Part shown: positions 15,376 through 25,440 of the stretch, piece by piece
Numbering within the stretch: the stretch's first letter is position 1
How the letters are laid out: every line of letters starts with the position of its first letter
From: Mycolicibacterium sp. MU0050
Lineage (GTDB): Bacteria > Actinomycetota > Actinomycetes > Mycobacteriales > Mycobacteriaceae
NCBI RefSeq assembly: GCF_963378085.1
Contig: NZ_OY726395.1
Coordinates: 4,030,001 to 4,094,000 of the forward strand
Direction: 5' to 3'
DNA: 64,000 nt
The notes under the pieces: model-generated
The model's input: the letters and a program-made list of their open reading frames with translations, nothing else
Told to the model about the DNA's origin: nothing
Database searches by the model: none
Program-made: the position numbers and the translations under genes

Positions 15376-17115
15376 ATGACAACCGACATCGACTTCGATC
15401 TGGTCATCCGTAACGGCACGGTGGTCGACGGACTCGGCAGCCAACCCTTCGCCGCCGACGTCGCCGTCAAGGACGGGGTCATCGTCGAGATCGGCACGGT
15501 CGCCGGCACCGGCGCCCGCGAGATCGACGCCGACGGACTGCTGGTGACACCCGGTTTCGTCGACCTGCACACCCACTACGACGGGCAGGCGATCTGGAGC
15601 GACCGCCTCACGCCGTCGTCCGCGCACGGCGTCACTACCGCGGTGATGGGCAACTGCGGTGTCGGCTTCGCGCCCTGCCGACCGGACGACCACGAGGTGT
15701 TGGTGGACGTCATGGCCGGGGTCGAGGACATCCCCGGCGTGGTGATGGTCGACGGGCTGCCGTGGACCTGGGAGACGTTCCCCGAGTTCCTCGACGCGCT
15801 CGACGCGCGACGGCGGGACATCGACGTGGCCGCGTTCCTGCCGCACTCGCCGCTGCGGGTCTACGTGATGGGCCGCCGCGGCGCCGACCTGGAGGCCGCG
15901 ACCGCCGAGGACCTGGCCCTGATGCGCAAGCTCGCCGCCGAGGCCGTCGAGGTCGGGGCGCTGGGATTCGCGACGTCACGGTTCACCATCCACAAGACCG
16001 AGAGCGGCCGCCCCATCCCCAGCTACGACGCGGGCCAGGCGGAGATCGAGGCGATCGCCCGCGGGATCGCCGACTCCGGCGGCGGGCTGATCCAATTCGT
16101 GCCCGACCTGGTGGCCGGCGACTACCAGCCCGTCCTGCAGACCGTCTTCGACGTGGCCGCCGATGTCGGGTTGCCGGTGACGTTCACCCTCGCCATCGGC
16201 AACGCCGGGCCGCCGTTCTTCCTCGACGCACTGACCATGGTGGAGAAGGCCAACGCCGACGGCGGGGACATCACCGCGCAGATCTACCCGCGCCCCATCG
16301 GCCTGGTGCTGGGCCTGGAACTTTCGGGCAACCCGTTCGTGCTGTACCCCAGCTATCAGGAGATCGCCCACCTGCCGCTGGCCGAACGGGTTGCCGAGAT
16401 GCGCAAACCCGAGGTGCGACAACGGATTCTGTCGGACTCCCCTGGCGAAGGACACCCGCTGATGTTCGCTGCACAACTGTGGAACTGGATGTTCCCGATG
16501 GGTGATCCGCCGAACTACGAACCGGACCCCGCCGACAACATCGCGGCCCGGGCCCGGGCACGCGGTGTCAGCCCGCTGGAGGAGGCCTATGACCGCGTCC
16601 TCGACGACGACGGCCACGCCATGTTGTTGGTGACGCTGGCCAACTTTCGCGACAACTCGCTGGACACCGTGGCCGAGTTGATTCGCCGCGAGGACGTGGT
16701 GCTGGGTCTCGGCGACGGTGGGGCGCACTACGGCATGATCTGCGATGCCTCGTTCCCGACGTACATGCTGACCCACTGGGTGCGCGACCGCGCCTCGGGA
16801 CGGCTGTCGATCGCCGAGGCGGTGCGTGAGCTCACCTCTGTACCGGCGCGCGTCGCCGGCTTGCAAGACCGCGGCCGAATTGCCAAGGGCTACAAGGCCG
16901 ACCTCAACGTGATCGACGCCGACGGACTCCGGTTGCATCGCCCCACCGTCGTCCACGACCTGCCCGCCGGCGGGCGCCGCCTGGACCAGACCGCGGACGG
17001 TTACGTCGCGACCATCGTCGCCGGCGAGGTGATCGCCGAAAACGGCGTGCCCACCGCGGCGCGGCCCGGGAAGTTGGTCCGTGGCCGGCAGCCCGCCCCG
17101 GAGGGCGCGGCATGA
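15376..17115 (+). CDS. D-aminoacylase-like amidohydrolase
   Basis: A 579-residue amidohydrolase-superfamily enzyme. The metal-binding motif DLHTHYDGQAIWSD is near residue 62, NCGVGFAP follows, and the C-terminal LGDGGAHYG supplies the catalytic Asp. ARVAGLQDRGRIAKGYKADL is the composite sheet typical of N-acyl-D-amino-acid deacylases. The expected activity is hydrolysis of N-acyl D-amino acids or related amides in the cytoplasm. The downstream PNPOx-like gene overlaps by 4 bp, so the two form an operon. The exact substrate is not evident. Confidence 0.85.
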   Translation: MTTDIDFDLVIRNGTVVDGLGSQPFAADVAVKDGVIVEIGTVAGTGAREIDADGLLVTPGFVDLHTHYDGQAIWSDRLTPSSAHGVTTAVMGNCGVGFAPCRPDDHEVLVDVMAGVEDIPGVVMVDGLPWTWETFPEFLDALDARRRDIDVAAFLPHSPLRVYVMGRRGADLEAATAEDLALMRKLAAEAVEVGALGFATSRFTIHKTESGRPIPSYDAGQAEIEAIARGIADSGGGLIQFVPDLVAGDYQPVLQTVFDVAADVGLPVTFTLAIGNAGPPFFLDALTMVEKANADGGDITAQIYPRPIGLVLGLELSGNPFVLYPSYQEIAHLPLAERVAEMRKPEVRQRILSDSPGEGHPLMFAAQLWNWMFPMGDPPNYEPDPADNIAARARARGVSPLEEAYDRVLDDDGHAMLLVTLANFRDNSLDTVAELIRREDVVLGLGDGGAHYGMICDASFPTYMLTHWVRDRASGRLSIAEAVRELTSVPARVAGLQDRGRIAKGYKADLNVIDADGLRLHRPTVVHDLPAGGRRLDQTADGYVATIVAGEVIAENGVPTAARPGKLVRGRQPAPEGAA

Positions 17116-17489
17116 GCACGACGGTGGATCTCCTCCGCCTCACCGAGGCGTTGGCCGACTTCGACCATGCCTTCCTGATCACCGTCGGCGACGGCGGCAA
17201 ACCGCACACCGTGATGGTCGAACCCGCTCTCGTCGACGGCGTCCTGGACGTGGGCGCGGTGGGCGAGCGCACCAGCACCAATGTCGAGCGGCAAGCCGAC
17301 GTCACGCTGCTGTGGCCGCCCCGCGAGCCCGGCGGCTACGCCCTGATGGTCGACGGCCGCGCCGAGCCCGTCGAGCAGGGCGGCCTGCGGGTCACGCCGA
17401 CCAAGGCGCTGCTGCACCGCAAAGCCGCCCCCGGTTCCGCGGCCGCCGAAAGCGGTTGTCTGCACGACTGTGTGGTGTTCAAGGCTTAG
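17112..17489 (+). CDS. Pyridoxamine 5'-phosphate oxidase-like flavin-fold protein
   Basis: A 125-residue split-barrel protein. HAFLITVGDGGKPHTVMVEP is the first beta hairpin and VTLLWPP with YALMVDGRAE the later strands. This fits the PPOX/PNPOx-like group, many of which bind FMN or F420 in mycobacteria. The substrate is unknown. It is translationally coupled to the amidohydrolase (ATGA), which suggests a shared pathway. It ends convergently with the serine protease gene, with a 4-bp overlap. Confidence 0.75.
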   Translation: MSTTVDLLRLTEALADFDHAFLITVGDGGKPHTVMVEPALVDGVLDVGAVGERTSTNVERQADVTLLWPPREPGGYALMVDGRAEPVEQGGLRVTPTKALLHRKAAPGSAAAESGCLHDCVVFKA

Positions 17490-18217
17490 TCCGTGGTCAG
17501 GGTCAGGTCCCACTGCTCCAGGTAGGGCCGCAGCAAGGTCACCACGACAGCAATACCGGGCAAGTTGCCGTTGACGACTCCCACCGCCGACGCCGAGCCG
17601 TCCGGTTCGAGCCGGTACACGGGGCTTCCGGAGTCGCCGGGCTCCGCACGGCCGGTGATGAGTATCAGTCCCGTCATGTCACGGAAGCGTGCACCCGAGT
17701 GCAGAGCGGGCGAGATGGTGCCGCACTGGAAGCCGCTGGTCTTGCCGTCGAAACACAAGGTGTCCTCGGCCAAGAGGTGCTTCGCCACCCCGGTGACGTC
17801 CCGTTCGGTCAAAATCCTCGGGTCCCGGCGCGGTCCGTCGTCGTCCAGCCGGATCGCGGCGATGTCCGGGCCCCAGCGGCCCTCGTGCACCGTGTGCGCG
17901 AACCGGCCGATCTTGCGGAGGTTCCCCGTGATGCGGTAGGACATCGCGACGTCCCCGCCCTGGTTGCAGTGTCCGGCGGTCAAGGCGTACTGCGCGCCGT
18001 CGGCGCCGCTGGCGAGGAACCCGAGGGTGCACGCCTTGGCCTCGCCGCCGTCGGCATCGTCGACCACGATTCCCGCGCCGGGCGAGACGGCCGTGGCGGC
18101 GGGCTTCAGGCTCGGCGCCACCGTGATCACGACCACGATCACGGCCACGACGCAGACGGCACCGAAGAGCACCCGCACCATCCGCCGGCCTTGGGGCGTC
18201 ACACCACCATCAGTCAC
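17486..18217 (-). CDS. Membrane-anchored chymotrypsin-like serine protease
   Basis: A 243-residue protein with an N-terminal TM or signal segment (about 13-34) and a trypsin-fold domain outside the membrane. The triad is visible: His in LTAGHC, Asp in WGPDIAAIRLD, Ser in PGDSGSP. Cysteine pairs (KACTLGF with AGHC, and LCFDGKTSGFQCG) could form disulfides. It is a small single-domain form without PDZ. The gene appears monocistronic. Its target is unknown. Confidence 0.82.
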   Translation of the reverse strand: MTDGGVTPQGRRMVRVLFGAVCVVAVIVVVITVAPSLKPAATAVSPGAGIVVDDADGGEAKACTLGFLASGADGAQYALTAGHCNQGGDVAMSYRITGNLRKIGRFAHTVHEGRWGPDIAAIRLDDDGPRRDPRILTERDVTGVAKHLLAEDTLCFDGKTSGFQCGTISPALHSGARFRDMTGLILITGRAEPGDSGSPVYRLEPDGSASAVGVVNGNLPGIAVVVTLLRPYLEQWDLTLTTD

Positions 18218-18227
18218 AGCGGTGATG

Positions 18228-19052
18228 TTATGCGCGGATCGCTTCGGCCGTGCTCACCCGGACAACCTCGCCGTCTCGGCCCGCCCGCGCGCCACACCGC
18301 GCCAGCGCGGACTCCAGCTCGTCACCGGGCCGGTTGTGGTGACTCAGATGCACTGCGACGACGTCGGTATCGTCGTGCACGGCCCGGGACTTTCGCAGTC
18401 CCGCCAGGGTCTTCGCGAACGTCGGCAGGTCGTGGTGGTCGGTGCCGTGGTCGGTCTTGGGTCCGAAGGTCTGCTCCAGGAACACGGCGTCGAAGCCCGC
18501 ACCGGCAATCGCGGCGCAGGTATCGGTGGGCAGCGGCCCGGTATCGGTGGCCCAGAGAAACCTCGCGTCGCCACGGGATATGTCGTAGAGCACCGCGGGG
18601 TCCCCCATCACACCGGCATGCGCGGCGGCCAACACCCGCACGGTGTATCCGCCGTCCAGCCTCAGCTCGTCGCCGGAGTGCACTGCGCGGAACACGATCG
18701 GGTCGGTGGGCCCCACCCAGTCGCGGCACTGCGCCAGCACGTCGGGCGGGCCCAGAACCTCCAGCGGCGCTGCGGCGTCGACCCAATGCCGCATGACCAG
18801 TGCCGCGGGCCCGACGTGGTCGAAATGGCCATGGGTGAACAGGATCTGGCGGACACCGGCCAGGGTGCGTCCGTACCGCAGCGCGGCGCGCGGCGCCTCG
18901 GGGCCGCAGTCGATCAGCATCGCGTCGTCGACCAGCGCGGCGGTCTGGCCGCGAATCTCCCCGGACCGCAGCGCCCACCGGCACGAGCGGCACTCGCAGA
19001 ACGGGCTCGGCCATCCGTCGGCGCTGCCGGTGCCCAACAACAGCACCTCCAT
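18228..19052 (-). CDS. MBL-fold metallohydrolase (PhnP-like) in the cobalamin operon
   Basis: A 274-residue metallo-beta-lactamase-fold hydrolase with FTHGHFDHVGP as the metal-binding motif. The start MEVLLLGTGSADGWPSPFCECRSCRWA, with its two Cys positions, is like PhnP and related cyclic phosphodiesterases. WATDTGP provides a further metal ligand. It overlaps the ABC ATPase gene by one base (TGATG), so it belongs to the riboswitch-controlled operon. A role in processing the nucleotide loop of an imported corrinoid is an inference from gene context and the phosphodiesterase relatives. Confidence 0.8.
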   Translation of the reverse strand: MEVLLLGTGSADGWPSPFCECRSCRWALRSGEIRGQTAALVDDAMLIDCGPEAPRAALRYGRTLAGVRQILFTHGHFDHVGPAALVMRHWVDAAAPLEVLGPPDVLAQCRDWVGPTDPIVFRAVHSGDELRLDGGYTVRVLAAAHAGVMGDPAVLYDISRGDARFLWATDTGPLPTDTCAAIAGAGFDAVFLEQTFGPKTDHGTDHHDLPTFAKTLAGLRKSRAVHDDTDVVAVHLSHHNRPGDELESALARCGARAGRDGEVVRVSTAEAIRA

Positions 19053-19861
19053 CAGCGGGTCCCGTCCCGGACCGGCAGCACGGCGATGTTCGCGCCCCGC
19101 TGCACCACCTCCACCCGGGCGTCGTACACGTCGGCAATCCGTTGTGCGGTAAGAACTTCGGCCGGAGCGCCGTCGGCGACGACGCGGCCGGAGCGCAGCA
19201 TGACCATCCGGTCCGCGTACTGGCCGGCCAGCGTCAGATCGTGCATGGCCGCGATCACCGTGATCCCGTCGGCGCTCCGCATCCGATCGACCAACTCCAG
19301 CACCTGCTGTTGATGACCGACGTCGAGCGCACTGGTGGGCTCGTCGAGAATCAACACCGACGGCTGCTGGGCCAGCGCGCGCGCCAGCACCACCCGCTGC
19401 AGTTCACCACCGGACAGCTCGGTGACCAGCCGGTCCGCGACATCCCCCAGCTCGAGCCGGTCGATCACGTCGCGGACCACGTCCCGGTCGGCGGCCGAGG
19501 GCATGGCGAACCTCGGAATGTGCGGGGTCCTGCCGAGGGTGATCAGCTCGGTGACGCTGACCCCCTCGGGCACGGTGGGCCGCTGGGGCATCAGCGCCAC
19601 CACCGCCGCGATCTGCGGACGCCGCGCGCCCAGCGGATCCAGCCCGGCCACGCGCACCGCGCCGGTCAACCGCGTGTCCTTGCCCGGCTGGATCAACCCG
19701 GCCAAGACGTGCAGCAGCGTCGTCTTGCCGGCCCCGTTGGGACCCACCACGCTGACCCATTCGCCCTGGGCGACAGTCAGGTTCACCCCCTCCAGCACCG
19801 CTACCTCGCCGCGGAGCACCTGCAGGCCAACGCAACTCACGTGGGCCTCGACACCGGTCAT
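19052..19861 (-). CDS. btuD: BtuD-like ABC importer ATPase
   Basis: A 269-residue ATPase of the FecE/BtuD group. Walker A GPNGAGKTT is near residue 40, the signature LSGGELQRVVLARALAQ follows, then Walker B ILDEPTSALD and the switch His in AAMHDLTLAG. It starts at ATG 19861, overlapping the permease stop by 4 bp. It would power corrinoid uptake with the adjacent permease and lipoprotein. Iron-siderophore transport would be the normal alternative for this family, but the cobalamin riboswitch upstream argues for B12. Confidence 0.85.
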   Translation of the reverse strand: MTGVEAHVSCVGLQVLRGEVAVLEGVNLTVAQGEWVSVVGPNGAGKTTLLHVLAGLIQPGKDTRLTGAVRVAGLDPLGARRPQIAAVVALMPQRPTVPEGVSVTELITLGRTPHIPRFAMPSAADRDVVRDVIDRLELGDVADRLVTELSGGELQRVVLARALAQQPSVLILDEPTSALDVGHQQQVLELVDRMRSADGITVIAAMHDLTLAGQYADRMVMLRSGRVVADGAPAEVLTAQRIADVYDARVEVVQRGANIAVLPVRDGTR

Positions 19862-20856
19862 GACATGCTCCGGCTGCGCCGCAGCACCATCAGGAAGAAC
19901 GGGGCGCCGACGGCCGCGGTGACCACGCCGATCGGCAGCTCGGCCGGGGCCATCACCCACCGCGCCAGCACGTCGGCAAGCATCAGGAAGGCGGCCCCGA
20001 ACAACACCGACAGCGGCAGCAACAGCCGATGCCCCGGCCCCACCAGCAACCGAACCGCGTGCGGCACCACGATGCCGACGAACCCGATCAACCCGCTGAC
20101 GCTGACCACCGCGGCGGTGCCCAGGGTCGCGACCGCGACCAGGAGCAGCCGCACCCGGCGCGGGTCGACTCCCAGGCTGGCGGCCTCGATGTCGCCGACG
20201 GCCATCACGTCGAGGATCCGGGCGAACAGCACGATCACCACCACGGTGAGGACCACGTAGGGCAGCGCCACGGCCACCTCGGTCCAACCGTTGGTGCTCA
20301 GCCGCCCCAGCAACCAGCTGTACACCTGCCGCATGGAGTCGTCGTACCGCTGCTGCAGAAAAGTCTGACCCGCGTTGGCGAAGGCTGCCACCGCGACACC
20401 CGCCAGGATGATCACCACTTCGGTGCGACCGCCGCCCACGCCGCGACCCAACAGATAGGTGGCGGTCACCGCCAGCACGCCGCCGAGGAACGCCGCCAGC
20501 GGAACGGCGAAGGTCATTGCGGCAAAACCGAATACGATCATCGCGGTCGCGCCCAGCCCGGCCCCGCTGGACACCCCCAGCAGGTAGGGGTCGGCGAGCG
20601 GGTTGCGGAACACACCCTGGTAGGCGGCGCCGGCGATGGCCAGGGTGCCGCCGACCAGCGCCCCCAGCACCACCCGCGGCAGCCGGATCTGCCAGAGCAC
20701 GGCGTGCTGGGCCGCGGTGAGGCCATGGTCGACCTCGACGCCGGGCAGCGCGTCGATCAACGCCAGCAGCACACCGCGGGCGGGCAGGTCGGCCGGCCCG
20801 ACGAAGATCGCCAGCAGCGCGGCCCCCACCGCGCCGGCGATGGCCGCGGCCACCAC
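19858..20856 (-). CDS. btuC: BtuC-like ABC importer permease
   Basis: A 332-residue FecCD/BtuC-type permease with about ten TM helices. RLPRVVLGALVGGTLAIAG and GVFRNPLADPYLLGVSSGAG are the standard family motifs; LGVDPRRVRL and GFVGIVVPHAVRLL mark the coupling region and following helix. It would form the homodimeric channel. The start is taken as the GTG at 20856, 17 nt after the btuF stop; the next GTG is adjacent. The lipoprotein gene lies just upstream. Confidence 0.85.
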   Translation of the reverse strand: MVAAAIAGAVGAALLAIFVGPADLPARGVLLALIDALPGVEVDHGLTAAQHAVLWQIRLPRVVLGALVGGTLAIAGAAYQGVFRNPLADPYLLGVSSGAGLGATAMIVFGFAAMTFAVPLAAFLGGVLAVTATYLLGRGVGGGRTEVVIILAGVAVAAFANAGQTFLQQRYDDSMRQVYSWLLGRLSTNGWTEVAVALPYVVLTVVVIVLFARILDVMAVGDIEAASLGVDPRRVRLLLVAVATLGTAAVVSVSGLIGFVGIVVPHAVRLLVGPGHRLLLPLSVLFGAAFLMLADVLARWVMAPAELPIGVVTAAVGAPFFLMVLRRSRSMS

Positions 20857-20872
20857 CGCTGCGCGGCGTCGC

Positions 20873-21757
20873 TCAGTTCGGCGCCGGGACAGCGTGGACC
20901 TCGGAGATGACTGCGCCGATCCGCTCGACCGTGTCGACGACGCGCGGGCCCCACCGACTCGCGACGTCGGCGTCGAGTTCGTAGATGCGGCCGTCGCGCA
21001 CGGCGGCCACCTCGGCCCATCCGGCCCGGTTGGCCACGGTCTCCGCGGTCACGCCGCAGCACTGCACGTCGGCCAGGAAGATCAGGTCCGGATCGGCGGT
21101 GACGACGAACTCCTCGGACAGCTGCGGATAGGCGTCGACCCCGCTGCCGTCGGCGATGTTGGTCAGCCCGAACAGGCCGTAGAGCTGCCCGACGAAGGAG
21201 TCCCCCGACGCGCTGAACAACGTCGGATCGAGTTCGTGATAGTAGGTCAGCTCGCTGCGCGGGGTGTTCTCGACCACTTCGTCGATCTGGGCGCGCATCC
21301 GGGCCACCACCTCGGCGGCGTCACCGATGCGTCCGGTCTCCGCGCCGATCTGCTCGATCTGGGCGTAGGCGTCGTCGAGGGTGCTCGGGGCGGGCTGGGA
21401 CAGCAGCGGGATCCCGGCGGCCTGCAGCCCCGACACCAGGTCGTCGGGGGCATCGGCGGTGATCACCAGGTCCGGCTCGTAGGACACGATCGCCTCGATG
21501 TTCGGGGTGAAGCCGGATAGGTCTTCCTGCCTCGGCACGTCGGCGGGGTGGTTCGATTCGCCGTCGACGGCGATCACCTGCGGACCCGCGCCGATGGCCC
21601 ACAGCGTCTCGGTCGCCGAGGGGCTCAGCGAGACGACGCGTTGCGGCGTTGCCTGCGCGTCGGTTTCGGCGGGTTGGGTGTCGGAGCCGCACGCGGCGAC
21701 CAGCCCGGCGGCGAGCAGGGCGCAGAGCAGCGCCGAGAAGCGGCGCGCGGTTTTCAT
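20873..21757 (-). CDS. btuF: BtuF-like corrinoid-binding lipoprotein
   Basis: A 294-residue cluster A-II solute-binding lipoprotein. The signal peptide ends at a lipobox LVAAC (about residue 23). The first lobe begins RVVSLSPSATETLWAIGAG, and LSGFTPNIEAIVSYEPDLVI is typical of BtuF/FhuD-type binders. ATG 21757 is chosen because AAGGAC lies 9 nt before it; a GTG at 21766 is too close to that site. As the first gene after the riboswitch it should be repressed when adenosylcobalamin is plentiful. F420-0 importers in actinobacteria have similar proteins, but the riboswitch settles it in favour of a corrinoid. Confidence 0.87.
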   Translation of the reverse strand: MKTARRFSALLCALLAAGLVAACGSDTQPAETDAQATPQRVVSLSPSATETLWAIGAGPQVIAVDGESNHPADVPRQEDLSGFTPNIEAIVSYEPDLVITADAPDDLVSGLQAAGIPLLSQPAPSTLDDAYAQIEQIGAETGRIGDAAEVVARMRAQIDEVVENTPRSELTYYHELDPTLFSASGDSFVGQLYGLFGLTNIADGSGVDAYPQLSEEFVVTADPDLIFLADVQCCGVTAETVANRAGWAEVAAVRDGRIYELDADVASRWGPRVVDTVERIGAVISEVHAVPAPN

Positions 21758-21784
21758 CAGAGCCACGTCCTTCGTCCGAGGAGT

Positions 21785-21945
21785 TCGTCTGACCGCGGTT
21801 CAGCTGACCTGGCTCGTCCGTACCCGAGGGTGTCGGCTTCACAGTTGCGGGACAGCGCCGGTTTCGACCGGACTTCACTGGACACCACGGCCCCGGCAAC
21901 GCCGGGCAACGCGAGCCTATCCCACCGCGTAGGCGGCTTTTGATC
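21785..21945 (-). promoter_or_regulatory. Cobalamin (AdoCbl) riboswitch
   Basis: On the minus strand the highly conserved core GCGCTGTCCCGCAACTGTGA (21858-21839) is preceded by a GAAGTCCGG...CCGG hairpin and followed by the B12 box GCCAGGTCAGCTG (21813-21801). These are diagnostic of cobalamin riboswitches. Between the aptamer and btuF, CTCCT (near 21782) can pair with the AAGGA ribosome site (near 21769), suggesting control at translation. The outer limits are approximate. Confidence 0.9.
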
Positions 21946-21999
21946 AGCGCGCGCGCAACCGTAGCGCAGGGGGCGCCGGCTGTGGCCTAACTGAAAGGC

Positions 22000-23325
22000 G
22001 TGACTCTCCTCGACGAACGCGTGCCCGCGGACGACAACCCGGACACCGCGATCACCCCGCAGGCCCGCACGGCGCTGTGGGCCAGCCTGGTCGGCACCAC
22101 CATCGAGTGGTACGACTTCTTCCTCTACGCCACCGCCGCCAGCCTGGTGTTCAACCAGGCGTTCTTCCCGGACCAGACCACGTTCGTCGGCACCATGCTG
22201 TCGTTTGCGACCTTCGCCGTCGGCTTCGTGGTGCGGCCCATCGGCGGCTTCGTGTTCGGTCACATCGGCGACCGGATCGGCCGGAAGAAGACCCTGGCGT
22301 TGACGATGGTGCTGATGGGCGTGGCGACCGCGCTGATGGGTGTCCTGCCGACCGCCGCGCAGATCGGCGTGCTGGCACCCTTCCTGCTGCTGTTGCTGCG
22401 CATCGTGCAGGGCTTTGCGCTCGGCGGCGAGTGGGCCGGCGCGGTGCTGCTGGCCGTCGAGCACGGCCCGGCGCGGCGGCGCGGGCTGTTCGGCAGCATC
22501 CCCCAGGTGGGGCTGGCGCTGGGGCTGGCACTGGGCACCGGAGTGTTCGCGCTGTTGCAGGTGGTGCTGCCCGACGATGCCTTCCTGACCTACGGATGGC
22601 GGATCGCGTTCCTATTCAGCATCGTGTTGGTGATCTTCGGTGTCGTGGTGCGGCTGAAGGCCAGCGAGACACCGTCATTCGAGAAGGTGCGCGACACCGG
22701 CGACCGCGCGGCCGTCCCGCTGCGCGAGGTGTTCCGTCCGCCGGCGCTGCGCTCGACGGTGCTGGGCATGCTGTCCCGCTGGGGCGAGGGGGCGGCTTTC
22801 AACACCTGGGGCGTGTTCGCGATCGCCTACGCCACAACGACATTGGGCCTGGGTAAGGTGCCCGTGCTGATCGCGGTAACGGTGTCGGCGCTGGTGATGG
22901 CGGCACTGCTGCCGGTTTCCGGGCTGCTGGTCGACCGGTTCGGCGCCAAGCGGATCTACACCATCGGCATCGCGGCCTACGCCGCCGCGGTGTTCCCGGT
23001 GTTCACCTTGTTCGGCACCGGCAATTTCGCGCTGTACACCGTGGGGATGCTGGTGGTGTTCGGCGTGATCCACGCGCTGTTCTACGGTGCGCAGGGCACG
23101 CTGTACGCGTCGCTGTTCCCGGCCCGGATCCGCTACACCGGGCTGTCGACGGTCTATCAGCTGTCCGGGGTGTACTCCTCGGGTCTGACCCCGATGATCC
23201 TGACGGCGTTGATCGCCGCGGCCGGCGGTTCCCCGTGGCTCGCCTGCTCGTACCTGGTGGGTACCGCGCTCATCAGCGTGATCGCGACGCTGCTGCTCAA
23301 ACCCACACCGCTGCACCAACTTTGA
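22000..23325 (+). CDS. MHS-family MFS transporter (metabolite:H+ symporter)
   Basis: A 441-residue 12-TM protein. TTIEWYDFFLYATAASLVFN opens TM1, GFVVRPIGGFVFGHIGDRIG RKK is the MFS motif A between TM2 and TM3, and GFALGGEWAGAVLL is typical of ProP/ShiA/KgtP-like symporters. The substrate is a small organic acid, osmolyte or similar and cannot be read from sequence. The start is GTG 22000; AAAGG sits only one base before it, so the start is uncertain by a few codons. It ends at the bidirectional terminator shared with groEL2. Confidence 0.87.
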   Translation: MTLLDERVPADDNPDTAITPQARTALWASLVGTTIEWYDFFLYATAASLVFNQAFFPDQTTFVGTMLSFATFAVGFVVRPIGGFVFGHIGDRIGRKKTLALTMVLMGVATALMGVLPTAAQIGVLAPFLLLLLRIVQGFALGGEWAGAVLLAVEHGPARRRGLFGSIPQVGLALGLALGTGVFALLQVVLPDDAFLTYGWRIAFLFSIVLVIFGVVVRLKASETPSFEKVRDTGDRAAVPLREVFRPPALRSTVLGMLSRWGEGAAFNTWGVFAIAYATTTLGLGKVPVLIAVTVSALVMAALLPVSGLLVDRFGAKRIYTIGIAAYAAAVFPVFTLFGTGNFALYTVGMLVVFGVIHALFYGAQGTLYASLFPARIRYTGLSTVYQLSGVYSSGLTPMILTALIAAAGGSPWLACSYLVGTALISVIATLLLKPTPLHQL

Positions 23326-23336
23326 GCGAAGACGAA

Positions 23337-23368
23337 AAAGCCCGGTCCCCCGAGGGGGACCGGGCTTT
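23337..23368. terminator. Bidirectional intrinsic terminator
   Basis: A perfect 14-bp stem (AAAGCCCGGTCCCC with GGGGACCGGGCTTT) and a CGAG loop, with A-rich and T-rich sides, between the convergent MFS and groEL2 genes. It can serve both strands. Confidence 0.92.
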
Positions 23369-23391
23369 CCCGATAGATAGCGCGGGACTTC

Positions 23392-25116
<1,725 letters not shown>

Positions 25117-25129
25117 TCACCGTCCCGAC

Positions 25130-25156
25130 CTAGCACTCGCCGGTCGCGAGTGCCAA
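25130..25156. promoter_or_regulatory. CIRCE operator 1 (HrcA)
   Basis: CTAGCACTC-N9-GAGTGCCAA, matching the TTAGCACTC-N9-GAGTGCTAA consensus with few changes. Upstream of groEL2. Confidence 0.9.
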
Positions 25157-25164
25157 CTGCATTC

Positions 25165-25191
25165 TTAGCACTCTCACCTGCCGAGTGCAAG
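25165..25191. promoter_or_regulatory. CIRCE operator 2 (HrcA)
   Basis: TTAGCACTC-N9-GAGTGCAAG. The left half is perfect and the right half has two changes. It is 8 bp from the first operator, on nearly the same helical register spacing. Confidence 0.88.
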
Positions 25192-25440
25192 ACAGTTCGG
25201 CTCTCGGCTGAGCGGGCCACCGACCCGGCCCGCCGCGATGCTTGCTCGTCCGCCGTCGGGGACTCCCCACGCCCCGGTCCGCGAGCCGCGACAATGACCA
25301 CGGCCGGCAACGACGGCCCCGCCCGCCTGGCGCGATGCGCGACCGGCCGCGACGACACGCGCTCCCGACACGCCGCGCCCGAATACCCACGCCGAATGCG
25401 TTGCATTAGGCTGCATTCCGTTCCAGAGAGGAGTCATCGG

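Noticed and set aside
18228..21757. F420-0 importer, a known annotation for similar actinobacterial ABC cassettes
   Set aside because: The cobalamin riboswitch directly upstream makes a corrinoid the better ligand.
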